Counted from the stretch's first letter, positions 24,052 through 32,159 are shown. The stretch: DNA of 33,647 bases from Paenibacillus alginolyticus DSM 5050 = NBRC 15375 (GCF_000422905.1 NZ_AUGY01000089.1:1-33647); one strand, 5' to 3'. Notes: generated from the letters alone by a model not told the origin. Made by a program: numbers and translations.

Positions 24052-24381
24052 CTACGCCTCAGGATCGTTTCGATCAGATTCAACCGATGTTTCATCATCA
24101 AACAAAACAGAAGGACTCAATAAGGCCACGGCAAGCTGTATGCCATCCTTCATCCCTTGCAAGTATAAGCATTCATTCATAATCGCTTGCTTAAAATGGT
24201 GTTTGTCCTCCCATTCTGCAAACTCAGGCATGCGCCCAATGTCCATGCCTGCAAACAAGACTTGGAATGCCTTGCTTTCTTCAGCACGAATACGATTCAA
24301 TTCAGGGCTATATTCGATTCGAGCAGAAACATCATCCAATCGGCCTTGTATGGCTTGCCGAAACCACGGTGGAAAATCCAT
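24052..24381 (-). CDS. hypothetical protein of the inserted cassette
   Basis: A protein of about 109 residues (MDFPPWFRQAIQGRLDDVSA, AGMDIGRMPEFAEWEDKHHF, NECLYLQGMKDGIQLAVALL). It is soluble and has no recognised domain. The ATG at 24381 is preferred because GGGGGGAGG stands a few bases upstream; a TTG six codons earlier is less likely. Similar small proteins accompany the Spo0E-type gene next door on some mobile elements of spore formers, but I cannot confirm this from sequence alone. It lies 18 bases upstream of prgI and 25 bases after the Spo0E-like gene, apparently in one operon. Confidence 0.6.
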   Translation of the reverse strand: MDFPPWFRQAIQGRLDDVSARIEYSPELNRIRAEESKAFQVLFAGMDIGRMPEFAEWEDKHHFKQAIMNECLYLQGMKDGIQLAVALLSPSVLFDDETSVESDRNDPEA

Positions 24382-24406
24382 GACCACGCCTCCCCCCAAC
24401 CACGCT

Positions 24407-24595
24407 CTAACGATGCTCAGACTCCCACTTAACCGCCCTGTGACGATAAAAATGGATAATCAATTCGTCAACCTTCCGGCTTTGGGCCTGAACGGCTTCA
24501 TTTTCTCCAAGCGGGATTCCTTGCTCAAGCGATTTTTGTCCCAGTTCATTCAGCCTTTGATTTTCTGCCTCAAAGTGTCGCAGCAGCTCCTTCAT
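24407..24595 (-). CDS. Spo0E-family aspartyl-phosphate phosphatase
   Basis: A 62-residue protein fitting the Spo0E family. Its two helices are joined by a short turn, and the second helix has the signature S-x-x-x-D in NEAVQAQSRKVDELIIHFYR (Ser-Arg-Lys-Val-Asp; the family motif is SQELD). Spo0E-type phosphatases remove phosphate from Spo0A~P and so block or delay entry into sporulation. Length is normal for the family. GGAGACAGGGG precedes the ATG. The gene is divergent from an XRE regulator with inverted repeats between, and lies inside the type IV secretion operon. If active, it would let the element hold back host sporulation. Spo0A itself is not in this window. Confidence 0.75.
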   Translation of the reverse strand: MKELLRHFEAENQRLNELGQKSLEQGIPLGENEAVQAQSRKVDELIIHFYRHRAVKWESEHR

Positions 24596-24651
24596 TTGCT
24601 ATCCCCTGTCTCCTCTCATAAGAGCCTCCTGACTGTACTGGGAGCAATTGA

Positions 24652-24709
24652 TCGCATTTTTAATGCGAAAATCGGTTTATTTCATTTTAATGCGATATTC
24701 GCATTAAAA
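24652..24709. promoter_or_regulatory. operator with four TCGCATT half-sites
   Basis: The 160-base space between the Spo0E-like gene and the XRE gene holds two inverted repeats built from one half-site: TCGCATT (24652-24658) with AATGCGA (24662-24668), and AATGCGA (24689-24695) with TCGCATT (24699-24705). Both pairs have three-base spacers but opposite orientation. The second is embedded in a 25-base perfect palindrome. This is the usual form of a binding region for the XRE protein encoded beside it. Confidence 0.75.
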
Positions 24710-24757
24710 CAATGCTGTCCTCGCATACAATTTGGATTAAATGAGAGGTGACAGCGA

Positions 24758-25009
24758 ATGAAGCACCGAAAGGAGCCCCCGGGTGACAAAAATATTATTG
24801 GCACACGAGTTGTCGCAATCCGAAAGGCCAAGCGAATGAAGCAGAAAGAATTTCTCGCCAGATTGCAAACGGCGGGACTCGACATCAGTCCCACCAGCCT
24901 CTCGCGTCTGGAAGGTCAGTACCGGCTTGTTCAGGATTATGAGGTCGTGGCGATTGCCAAAGCGCTGGATGTTTCCGTCCGGGAATTGCTGGGCGAAACG
25001 TCGGAGTGA
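24758..25009 (+). CDS. XRE-family helix-turn-helix repressor
   Basis: An 83-residue DNA-binding protein that is almost entirely one Cro/CI-type domain: IGTRVVAIRKAKRMKQKEFL, ARLQTAGLDISPTSLSRLEG, then YEVVAIAKALDVSVRELLGE. It is the only plus-strand gene in the conjugation module. GAGAGGTGACAGC precedes the ATG. It probably represses its own promoter and that of the divergent Spo0E-like gene through the half-sites in between. No sensor or peptidase domain is attached, so the inducing signal would have to act through another protein or by titration. Confidence 0.88.
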   Translation: MKHRKEPPGDKNIIGTRVVAIRKAKRMKQKEFLARLQTAGLDISPTSLSRLEGQYRLVQDYEVVAIAKALDVSVRELLGETSE

Positions 25010-25030
25010 TTATACCTTTAAAACTATCAT

Positions 25031-25870
25031 TTACAGCCCCATCATTTCCCGCACGACGCGATCCGCCATTTTCACCGTGCCGACGAGAACGAGCATGTTA
25101 AAAATCAATTCCCCAATATACGTCCACACCATCGTAACCGCGCCCGCGCTTTCATCAACTGCCGGGGGAGCGGCGGCAAAGGCGGAGTAAATGATGCACG
25201 CGAGCACAATCACCGCCCCTTCCAAGCAAGCCGCCGCATACCCTTTCAGAAATGACTTGCCGATATTTTGACTCGGCTCTCCGGCAAAGGCGGACAGCGG
25301 AACGGGGGCGAGCGCCGTATACAAATAAATGCGGAAGAAGCGCCCGTACACCGAGAGAATCATGACAAACGACAGCACCGTAATAAACAGACTGCCGAGC
25401 AGCGTCACGACCCACAGCGGAATGCTTTGCCAAAAGCCAACATCCTCAATCGCTTTGGCAATCTCGCTTGGCAGGTTCAACGCTTCTGTATTCCCGAAGC
25501 CGGAGCGGCGCATCATCGTGGAAATGATGCCCTGTACGATGCTGAATAGCGCCATCATCAATTCCAGTCCGTAGGTGACGACCGCTTTGGCCAGCACGAA
25601 GCGAATGAACAGCTTGACCGCCAGTTCGGGCCGTTTTAATTCGGCGATATTCCCCGCTGTCCGCACGACGCCGATTACGAAGAACAGCACGAGCAGCGCC
25701 AGTCCCGTCGCCTGCAACGCGCCATGAATGTCGGTGATGACGCGCCAGATCCCGCCGCCTTTGAAGTCTGCCGGAGACTGCGTGACGAGTTGCCAAACTT
25801 CATGCATTTTCTCATCCCACGTATCCAGCGCATTTTCGAGGTTGTCATTAATCCAACTGTTTTTCGCCAC
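25031..25870 (-). CDS. VirB6/TrbL-like channel protein (CD1112 type)
   Basis: A 279-residue polytopic membrane protein with about six hydrophobic segments, among them TGLALLVLFFVIGVVRTAG, SIPLWVVTLLGSLFITVLSF and GAVIVLACIIYSAF. The conserved stretch FRIYLYTALAPVPLSAFAGE then GKSFLKGYAAACLEGAVIV identifies the CD1112-type VirB6/TrbL family. It forms part of the inner-membrane channel of the type IV secretion system. The start is a GTG at 25870 with GAGGTGAGCC upstream. In related elements PrgI and VirB4 usually follow directly; here the Spo0E/XRE cassette lies between. Confidence 0.9.
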   Translation of the reverse strand: MAKNSWINDNLENALDTWDEKMHEVWQLVTQSPADFKGGGIWRVITDIHGALQATGLALLVLFFVIGVVRTAGNIAELKRPELAVKLFIRFVLAKAVVTYGLELMMALFSIVQGIISTMMRRSGFGNTEALNLPSEIAKAIEDVGFWQSIPLWVVTLLGSLFITVLSFVMILSVYGRFFRIYLYTALAPVPLSAFAGEPSQNIGKSFLKGYAAACLEGAVIVLACIIYSAFAAAPPAVDESAGAVTMVWTYIGELIFNMLVLVGTVKMADRVVREMMGL

Positions 25871-25990
25871 AGGCTCACCTCATTTCGCAAAAAAGGGGAA
25901 TAGACAGCGGCGCCGTCATTCCCCACCTGGTTGTGTTCTGTCTGAACGCCGTTCATTCGCTAAACGGGTCGCACAGAGGATAGAGCGAGT

Positions 25991-26299
25991 TTATCCCGCA
26001 ATCAGCGTCAAAATCTCTTTCGTGAACGTGATGATTACCCCGCCCGCCAGCGTCAGAAAACCGTTCGCCCGCTGAGAAGGGTCGTGCGACTTGAGCGACA
26101 AGCCGATCTGGACGATACCGAAGCCGAGAATAATCATGCCGATGGCGCGGATCAGACCGAAAATGAACGTGGACAAGTTGTTGACCGTCGTCATCGGGTC
26201 GCCTTCGGCGTAAATAGTGGAGACGAAGACGGTTCCCATCAATACGAGCACCGTGTACAGCGCGAACAGCTTTTTCAGGTTGCGTTTCAAAGTCATCAT
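25991..26299 (-). CDS. VirB2-like small membrane protein of the transfer system
   Basis: A 102-residue protein with a signal-like first membrane segment (LFALYTVLVLMGTVFVSTIY then AEGDP) and two more hydrophobic segments (FIFGLIRAIGMIILGFGIVQ and FLTLAGGVIITFTKEILTLI) separated by SLKSHDPSQRANG. This is the layout of VirB2/TrbC or Maff2-type proteins, which form the pilin-like or channel part in related elements. The start overlaps the virD4 stop as ATGA, so the genes are coupled. The exact family assignment is uncertain. Confidence 0.75.
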   Translation of the reverse strand: MMTLKRNLKKLFALYTVLVLMGTVFVSTIYAEGDPMTTVNNLSTFIFGLIRAIGMIILGFGIVQIGLSLKSHDPSQRANGFLTLAGGVIITFTKEILTLIAG

Positions 26300-28065
26300 T
26301 CCTTCCGCAAAAGTTGTTGTTCCAGTTCTTCCTCCGATAGCAGCTCGTACTCTCCGTTTTCATGCAAGGTGACCGTTCGCCAGTCGATGGCGTGTTCCGT
26401 CCCGCCATGCTGATAAGGCTGCTCGCTGCCGTCGGTCGTGAGCGCCACATGCGGATGCCGGAGCAGTTTGTACTTGTCGTCCTGCAACGGGCGCTCGCCG
26501 CGAATAAAAAGTAGAGCATAGCGGTTGTCAAGCAGCCGCACTTCATCCGGCGTAAGCAATTCGCGGCCAGATTGCTGGTAATTGATCGAGTAGCTGCCGC
26601 TGCGCCCCTTGCTTTGACCGTAAGTGTTCGTGTCAATCGTTTCTTTGCCGAGAAGTTCGGAGACGTATTTGTGCGTGGATTGCTCATTGCCGCCGAGATA
26701 CAGAAACGTGTCGCAGTTGCCGACAATCGATTCCCATTCATCCTTGTACAGCGCTTTGAGCTGTGCCAGATTTTGCAGGATGATCGAGACGGAAATTTCG
26801 CGGCTGCGCATTGTCGAGAGTAGCTTGTCAAACTCTGATGGCAATGCACAGTTGGCGAACTCATCCATGACGAAGTGGACATGCACCGGCAGCCGTCCGC
26901 CATGCCGATAATCCGCCTCGTACATCAGACACTGGAAAAGCTGTGTGTACAGCATGCCGACGATGAAATTGAAGCTGCTGTCGTTGTCGGGAATGACGGC
27001 AAACAGCGCCGTTTTCTTTTCGCCCATTGAAGACAACGCCATCTCATCAACCAGGCTCATTCCCGCGATGGTGTGCAAATTGAACTTCTCCAGCCGCACG
27101 CCGAGACCGATCAAGATCGACTTGGCTGTTTTGCCCGCCGCGAGCTTGAAAATGTTGTACTGCTTCACCGCCAAATGCTCCGGGTCTCGCATCGCCAGTC
27201 GCTCAAACAACTCATCGAGCGGGCTTTGGTACGTTTCATCTTCTTCGCGCACTTCAGCGGCGGCGATCATCTCCATCACCATCGGGAAGTTTTGCTCCTC
27301 CGGCGGCGCTTCGTAGAGCAAATACAAGATGAGCGCTTCGAGCAGCGCCGTTTCAGAACGTTCCCAGAATGGGTCGTTCGTGTTGCTGCCTTTGGGCGTG
27401 GTGTTGCGAATCAGATTCGTGACGAGCTTCAGCACGTCTTTGTCGTCCTGCAAATAGGCAAACGAGTTATAGCCGTGGGAACGATGCGGATTGATCAAGT
27501 CCAGCACCTTGATGTCGTAGCCTTTGGCTTTGAGCAGGTGTCCCGTATCGCGTAAAATTTCGCCTTTCGGATCAAGGACGACAAACGACGTGTGCGCTTG
27601 CATGACGTTTGGCTTGGCATAAAAGCGCGTTTTGCCCGCGCCAGAACCGCCGACGACAAGTACGTTGAGGTTTCGTCGATGCTTGCGCCCGTCGAGACCG
27701 ATGCGGACGTGGTCGGTCAAAATTTTGTTTTGCTCCGGCGGCTTGCTCTGATATTTGGCGTTGATCTGCTTCGCTCGCCCCCAGCGGGCGCTGCCATGCT
27801 CCTCCCGACGGCGATAATTGCGCGGGGAGGAGAGATAGATGCCGACACCGAGCGCATAAGCAAGCGTGAAGATGAACAGACATCGCGGCGTATCGCTCAC
27901 CCAACGAATATGGAATGGTTGATGGATCGCCAAGCTAAGATGCTGGAGCATCGCCGGGAGCCCGCCGGACAGGGCGGGCGCGGTCAGCAGCGCCACCCAT
28001 ACGACGAAAACGAAAAAAACCGCAAAGAGCAGCCAATCGCTCCTTGCGGTTTCAACGCGCCTCAT
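26296..28065 (-). CDS. virD4: VirD4/TraG-type coupling protein
   Basis: An ATPase of about 589 residues that hands the relaxase-DNA complex to the secretion channel. Two N-terminal membrane segments (WLLFAVFFVFVVWVALLTAP and CLFIFTLAYALGVGIYL) precede the nucleotide-binding domain with Walker A at residues 139-146 (VLVVGGSGAGKTRF), FVVLDPKGE and Walker B HVHFVMDEFANCALPSEFDK. TraG-type motifs follow (REISVSIILQNLAQLKALY and CDTFLYLGGNEQST). The ATG at 28065 overlaps the end of the small upstream gene and has GAGGAC before it; an earlier in-frame start at 28104 is less likely. Intact. Confidence 0.95.
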   Translation of the reverse strand: MRRVETARSDWLLFAVFFVFVVWVALLTAPALSGGLPAMLQHLSLAIHQPFHIRWVSDTPRCLFIFTLAYALGVGIYLSSPRNYRRREEHGSARWGRAKQINAKYQSKPPEQNKILTDHVRIGLDGRKHRRNLNVLVVGGSGAGKTRFYAKPNVMQAHTSFVVLDPKGEILRDTGHLLKAKGYDIKVLDLINPHRSHGYNSFAYLQDDKDVLKLVTNLIRNTTPKGSNTNDPFWERSETALLEALILYLLYEAPPEEQNFPMVMEMIAAAEVREEDETYQSPLDELFERLAMRDPEHLAVKQYNIFKLAAGKTAKSILIGLGVRLEKFNLHTIAGMSLVDEMALSSMGEKKTALFAVIPDNDSSFNFIVGMLYTQLFQCLMYEADYRHGGRLPVHVHFVMDEFANCALPSEFDKLLSTMRSREISVSIILQNLAQLKALYKDEWESIVGNCDTFLYLGGNEQSTHKYVSELLGKETIDTNTYGQSKGRSGSYSINYQQSGRELLTPDEVRLLDNRYALLFIRGERPLQDDKYKLLRHPHVALTTDGSEQPYQHGGTEHAIDWRTVTLHENGEYELLSEEELEQQLLRKE

Positions 28066-28240
28066 GATGTCCTCGGCGTTTACGGTTATTGAACGGTACA
28101 GCAATCGCTTTGAGCAGCAAATCGTCTACGGCATCGGTGGGACGCTGCTCGCCGATCAGATCATTCCGCAGCATATTGAGCGCGCGTACCACGATGCCGT
28201 GCTCATAGTGATCCAGGCAGAGAATCCGTTCTTCTTGCAT
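28052..28240 (-). CDS. small conserved protein upstream of virD4
   Basis: A 62-residue protein (MQEERILCLDHYEHGIVVRA, LNMLRNDLIGEQRPTDAVDD, LLLKAIAVPFNN). A similar small protein with the pattern ...GRPTDAVDELLLK... stands upstream of virD4 in many elements of this type; its role is unknown. The ATG at 28240 is preferred because GGGGGGAG lies about seven bases upstream, while the earlier GTG at 28246 abuts that site. Its end overlaps the virD4 start. Confidence 0.75.
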   Translation of the reverse strand: MQEERILCLDHYEHGIVVRALNMLRNDLIGEQRPTDAVDDLLLKAIAVPFNNRKRRGHHEAR

Positions 28241-28287
28241 AGGCACTCCCCCCGTAAAGATGATTTGGCGGACTTCTGTTGGCGTTC

Positions 28288-29197
28288 CTACCTTGCCTTG
28301 TCCGTCCGATTCGGTTGCCGCTGTTGTTGCTGCACCAGCATCCGATTCATTCGGCGAGCGATCTCATGCGTGGCATCCTTCATCGCCGTCAGCTCTGCGC
28401 GAACCTGCTGCGGTTCTTTGTCCTTCAGCTTTTCCGGTGCACGTTGAAAACGGAAGGACGATGCTTCGACGCCAAACTTCTTGCACAGCATGTACGACGC
28501 ACAGTACGCATGAAAGGCGTAAGCGGAGCGGCTGTAACGGTTATCGCCGCGTTCAAGTTCTGCATGAGCTAGCTCCTGCGCGAGCGAACGGAAAATATCC
28601 CCGGCCTCCACCGCGACGGATGACAATGCTGCGCGTATCCGGCTGATAGAGCGCCTGCACGTCCGACGGAAGCGTATCGCTCATCGCTATCGGAACGGGG
28701 GAGCGATCCATGAGCGCCTTGATGCGCGTTCGCTCATCCCACGGCTGCGGTTGCTCCCGCTTAGGACTGGCGGTCGTCTGGGCGATGTCGAACATCTTTT
28801 TCGGATTGTAGCTGATGCCTTTCGTGCCGTCTTCACGCTCATATTCCTCTCCAGGCTCCAGGATGTAAAAGCCCGTTTCCTTTCGCCGAATGTACACGCC
28901 TTGCTCCTTCCATGTGTCGAAGTCGGCAATGCGCGTCGCTTCCGGTCGCTGGACGAGAATGAGCAGCGCATTGGAGACGCTGTAACGGTCAAAACGGCTT
29001 TGCACGTCCAAATATTGCCGGAACTGCTCGCCGTTTTGCGCGATGCCTGTCGTGGCAGCATCAATTGTGTCATACGTCCATTGTCTGAGCTCCTGCTTCC
29101 TCTGCGCCCACGCTTCCTTATCGAACGGCTGCTCGGAGGCGTTCGCGATGGAGCGGTCGGATGCCTCCTGCCGGAACAGATCGTCGAAGCTGCTCAT
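28288..29197 (-). pseudogene. LtrC-like (ArdC-type N-terminus) protein, frameshifted
   Basis: Two minus-strand frames make up one protein. The first (from the ATG at 29197) has the ArdC-like N-terminal domain: FRQYLDVQSRFDRYSVSNAL, LILVQRPEATRIADFDTWKE and ETGFYILEPGEEYERED, continuing to DVQALYQPDTRSIVIRRG. It then runs into GGRGYFPFARAG and a stop at 28553. The second continues the family sequence: EAGDIFRSLAQELAHAELER, SAYAFHAYCASYMLCKKFGV. The switch is a single-base shift at about 28600-28620 in a G-rich stretch. Such proteins bind single-stranded DNA or act against host defence in conjugative elements. Start and pcfB stop overlap as ATGA. Either a real mutation or an assembly error. Confidence 0.75.
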
Positions 29198-30162
29198 TTG
29201 GCTTTACCTCGCTTTCTCGCAGATTTCGGCTTGTTCGTCTTCGTCCGGCTTGTCTTCACTTGCGCCGCCTTCGTGCTTTCAGCTTGGCGCTCGCTCCGTT
29301 TCGGCAACGATGGCTCCCTGTCTGGCTGACGGCGTTCCTTTTCCGCTTTGCGGTTTTCTTCCCGAAGCTCGCGGAGCAGTGCGCGAATCGACTGCCGCTG
29401 TGGCGCTGCCTGCTGCCCGGCTTCAGTCGTAGTACCCCTTGCGGATGCCGCGCTGCGCTCTGAGATAGGCTCGGACGGATGGGGCCGCTCCATCGTCGCC
29501 GTCTTGGGGTTTGCGCTGTCGCTCGCCTTGGACGATGGGCGCGTCGGTTCGTCCGGCTGCGGCGCGCTTTGCGTCTGTTCGGGATGCCGCTCGGTTTGCG
29601 CCGCTTCGGGACTGCCCATCAGCTCGTCCAAAAAATCGTCCACGCTCCTTTCCGACGAAGCACCTTCGCCCGTCGCGCCTTGCTCCGACTTCTGCCCCGA
29701 TTCGGGTTGTTGCGGTTGTTCCGCCGCTTGTTCGTCAACCTGTTTCTTGGCGCGTGTTTTTTCAATCTCACTCTTGATGCTCGCCGTATCGACCGTCGCC
29801 AGCTTGAAGCGCTCAACGATGCGGTTGATTTTCGATGCGTCCTCGGCTCGCACCATCACGTCGCACAAACCGTCTACATTCTTTTTGTCCCGCAGCGCGC
29901 AATACAGGACTCCATACCGCTTCGCTTCCTTGCAGAAGGTGGAGAGATCTTCATTTTTGACCGCGAATACCTTCAGTTCCTTGCCGCTACGGAGCAAGCT
30001 TTCCAATCGAATGCTGCCCTTCGTCCGCTTCTGTCCTTGCAGTGCGGCAAACAAATAAACCGCCAAATGCTTAGCGCCTTCGCCGGAAATCTTGGCCATC
30101 ACCTCGATGCCCCGCAGGCTCATGCTCACCACCTGATCGGCCGCTTCGGCTCCACTGCTCAT
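29194..30162 (-). CDS. PcfB-family protein (DUF3801)
   Basis: A 322-residue protein. The first 140 residues are the PcfB/DUF3801 domain: EAADQVVSMSLRGIEVMAKI, GEGAKHLAVYLFAALQGQKR, SGKELKVFAVKNEDLSTFCK and YGVLYCALRDKKNVDGLCDV. The rest is a long low-complexity tail rich in Gln, Ser, Glu, Arg and Pro, ending in a very basic stretch (KTNKPKSARKRGKAK), with no domain. PcfB of Enterococcus helps the relaxase dock at the coupling protein. AAAGGAGATGG stands about eight bases before the ATG. The gene overlaps the end of the relaxase gene by 92 bases. Confidence 0.88.
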   Translation of the reverse strand: MSSGAEAADQVVSMSLRGIEVMAKISGEGAKHLAVYLFAALQGQKRTKGSIRLESLLRSGKELKVFAVKNEDLSTFCKEAKRYGVLYCALRDKKNVDGLCDVMVRAEDASKINRIVERFKLATVDTASIKSEIEKTRAKKQVDEQAAEQPQQPESGQKSEQGATGEGASSERSVDDFLDELMGSPEAAQTERHPEQTQSAPQPDEPTRPSSKASDSANPKTATMERPHPSEPISERSAASARGTTTEAGQQAAPQRQSIRALLRELREENRKAEKERRQPDREPSLPKRSERQAESTKAAQVKTSRTKTNKPKSARKRGKAK

Positions 30163-31495
30163 GCCTGTCCATCTCCTTTCGTGAATGCTTCTCCTGTAGC
30201 TCGCTCGCTTGAAGCTTCGTCCTCATTTCATCGGATCGGGCAAGAATGCCCTCACACAGCCTCACCTCCTTTCGCAGTCGGGCAATCTGCTTCGACAACG
30301 CGGCAATATGCGCCTTGTAAGCTTCGATCTGAACGGCATCGTTCGCGCGGCGGATACGGTTGTAGAGCGTTTTGCGTTCGCCGCAAAGCTGGCTCATCTC
30401 TTGCTCCGCAACGGACGAAAACGCTAGAAGCTGCTCCTTGCTGGAAATACGGTGCTGACAAAGCAGCTTCGTCTGTGAGCTGATGGTCGCCATATGCCGC
30501 AAATCCTCCCGCAATAAAAAAGGCGTCCTTCGGGAGGACGCGCGTCGAGCGGGCAACAAGCCCATTTTGTATAGATAGCGAATGTACAACGCCTGCAACC
30601 CGCTGAAACGTCTGGTAGATTGGAGCGTTCCTTTATAAACGACACGTCTGCGTCGCGGCTTAGGTTCAGGCTGTGGGCGACGGGGGAGACGATTCCGCAA
30701 AATGCGTTGTTTCAGCGCTTCCTCGGTATAGTCGTCCCCAAGGCTGCGCAAACGAACAAAGCGCTCCTTGCCTGAAGGACGTACCGCGAGATGCTTGACG
30801 TTTGGCTTCACCTCGTAGCCTTGCTTCTGCAATGCCACGATAAATTGCGTCCACGTCATGGAACCCGCTAACGCCTGATCGACATCGGAGCGGATGAGTC
30901 CCCGCCATGTCGGTTTGTTTTCCTGATCGGCTTTCCATTCGCCATAGTGCTTGGCTTTACCCGGTTCTAGATGATCGATCACTGACAGCGCATGCTCTCG
31001 GCACAGCCGATCTGACGTTTGCCGAAGCAGGGCGTAGGACGCTTTGTTGTCGTAGTAGCGTTTGCCGTCCAGAAAAGAAACGGAGTTTAGCACAAAATGA
31101 TTGTGCAAATGCTGCTTGTCCAAGTGGGTCGAGACGATCACCTCGAAGCGCTCTCCCCATAATTCCTGCGCCAGCTTCACGCCAATGGCATGCGCCATTT
31201 CCGGCGTTGCTTCACCCGGCGCGAATGCTTGGTACGCATGAAACGCCACAATGCCGTCCGTTTTCTGAAATTGCCGTTTCGTCCGTTGCATCTGCTCGTA
31301 GGCGGTCAGCGGGTCGCAGTTAATGCCGCTCACAAATAATTGCTTCTCCGTTTTGTCGCCGTCTCTCGCGTAAGCCAGCACTTGATGTAAGCTTTGCTGT
31401 TCCGCTCGATCTATTGCGGTTTTTTCGGGATTGGCGGCGTAATCGATAACGCGCTTCAATCGGTCGGCGACATCCCAAATCGCCGTCGTTGCCAT
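30071..31495 (-). CDS. relaxase (MOBP-type, MobA/VirD2 family)
   Basis: A 474-residue relaxase that nicks the oriT strand and pilots it into the recipient. The histidine-rich metal site is in VSTHLDKQHLHNHFVLNSVS (His124, His129, His131, His133). The catalytic tyrosine is expected in the first 30 residues, where Tyr19 (RVIDYAANPEKT) is the natural candidate. After the relaxase domain come a basic stretch (RRPQPEPKPRRRRVVYKG) and a coiled-coil-like tail (ALSKQIARLRKEVRLCEGIL). The last 30 residues are encoded inside pcfB in another frame and are very polar. GGAGG stands eight bases before the ATG. mobC and oriT lie just upstream. Confidence 0.93.
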   Translation of the reverse strand: MATTAIWDVADRLKRVIDYAANPEKTAIDRAEQQSLHQVLAYARDGDKTEKQLFVSGINCDPLTAYEQMQRTKRQFQKTDGIVAFHAYQAFAPGEATPEMAHAIGVKLAQELWGERFEVIVSTHLDKQHLHNHFVLNSVSFLDGKRYYDNKASYALLRQTSDRLCREHALSVIDHLEPGKAKHYGEWKADQENKPTWRGLIRSDVDQALAGSMTWTQFIVALQKQGYEVKPNVKHLAVRPSGKERFVRLRSLGDDYTEEALKQRILRNRLPRRPQPEPKPRRRRVVYKGTLQSTRRFSGLQALYIRYLYKMGLLPARRASSRRTPFLLREDLRHMATISSQTKLLCQHRISSKEQLLAFSSVAEQEMSQLCGERKTLYNRIRRANDAVQIEAYKAHIAALSKQIARLRKEVRLCEGILARSDEMRTKLQASELQEKHSRKEMDRHEQWSRSGRSGGEHEPAGHRGDGQDFRRRR

Positions 31496-31513
31496 GCGTC
31501 ACACCTCCTTCGT

Positions 31514-31879
31514 CTACGGCGGATGCGCCTCGGGATTCGTGAAGTTCGGTTCGGCTATGCGTTCGGGTGAAGTTACTGCCTGCTGGATATGCTGTACCGC
31601 GCGGCGCAACTGATCGGCCACCTGCTGAAACGCCGCCCGATCCAGATGCCCTGTCGTATGCGCCTTCGCCGCCAGTTGATTGAGATTATTGCCGATAGCG
31701 TGAAGCTGACGCATCATCGCGAAATAATCCGGCGGCGGGAGGGGCTTGGGTACATAGCCATTGATGAGCGAACGAATATACGCCTCCTGCGATAGCCCCG
31801 ATTTTTGGACTTGGCTGGCAAGGTGCGCATGTTCTTTTTCATTCAACCGTACCAGAACCGAAATCGACCGCTTCCTCAA
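31514..31879 (-). CDS. mobC: MobC-type relaxosome accessory protein
   Basis: A 121-residue protein. The N-terminus resembles a ribbon-helix-helix DNA-binding fold (RSISVLVRLNEKEHAHLASQ, SGLSQEAYIRSLINGYVP). The C-terminal half has the MobC signature IGNNLNQLAAKAHTTGHLD. It binds oriT and helps the relaxase gain access. The start is a TTG at 31879 with GGGGGTGATCG upstream. It is 18 bases upstream of the relaxase gene and directly downstream of the predicted oriT. Confidence 0.9.
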   Translation of the reverse strand: MRKRSISVLVRLNEKEHAHLASQVQKSGLSQEAYIRSLINGYVPKPLPPPDYFAMMRQLHAIGNNLNQLAAKAHTTGHLDRAAFQQVADQLRRAVQHIQQAVTSPERIAEPNFTNPEAHPP

Positions 31880-31949
31880 CTTCGATCACCCCCTTCAAAA
31901 GTCGGCTTCATGAAACGAGTCGCCGACGCGATAAACAACCAATCTGAAA

Positions 31950-32070
31950 CCCATTCGGTCACCGAAACGATAGCGTTGCGACGCGGGGTCTTAGGGGCAA
32001 AGCCCCTAACAAGCGAATTTGGCTATCCAAATTCAGTGCTTGCTGCAACACGAGACAGTCGTCTCGCGTC
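31950..32070. other. predicted origin of transfer (oriT)
   Basis: The non-coding space upstream of mobC is packed with inverted repeats. They are TTCGGT/ACCGAA (31954-31966), TTAGGGGC with GCCCCTAA around AAA (31991-32009), GAATTTGG with CCAAATTC around CTAT (32015-32034), and CGAGAC/GTCTCG (32051-32066). AGTGCTTGC follows the third repeat directly, the place where MOBP relaxases usually nick. Position and structure fit an oriT; the nick site is not proven. Confidence 0.65.
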
Positions 32071-32115
32071 GCCTCAAAGCACCTGCCGGGAAAAAGAGGG
32101 GACCCCCTAAACAAC

Positions 32116-32144
32116 AAAAAGACGCCGATCCACTCAGCGTCTTC
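32116..32144 (-). terminator. intrinsic terminator of the toxin-antitoxin operon
   Basis: On the minus strand GAAGACGC pairs with GCGTCTTT around TGAGTGGATCG, followed by a T-run (TTTTTG). It lies 16 bases after the toxin stop. Confidence 0.85.
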
Positions 32145-32159
32145 CTCAGAACATTTTTG

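Noticed and set aside
29479..30483. 334-codon plus-strand frame
   Set aside because: It is antisense to pcfB and the relaxase tail, Arg- and Leu-rich in the manner of GC-rich shadows, and has no ribosome binding site.
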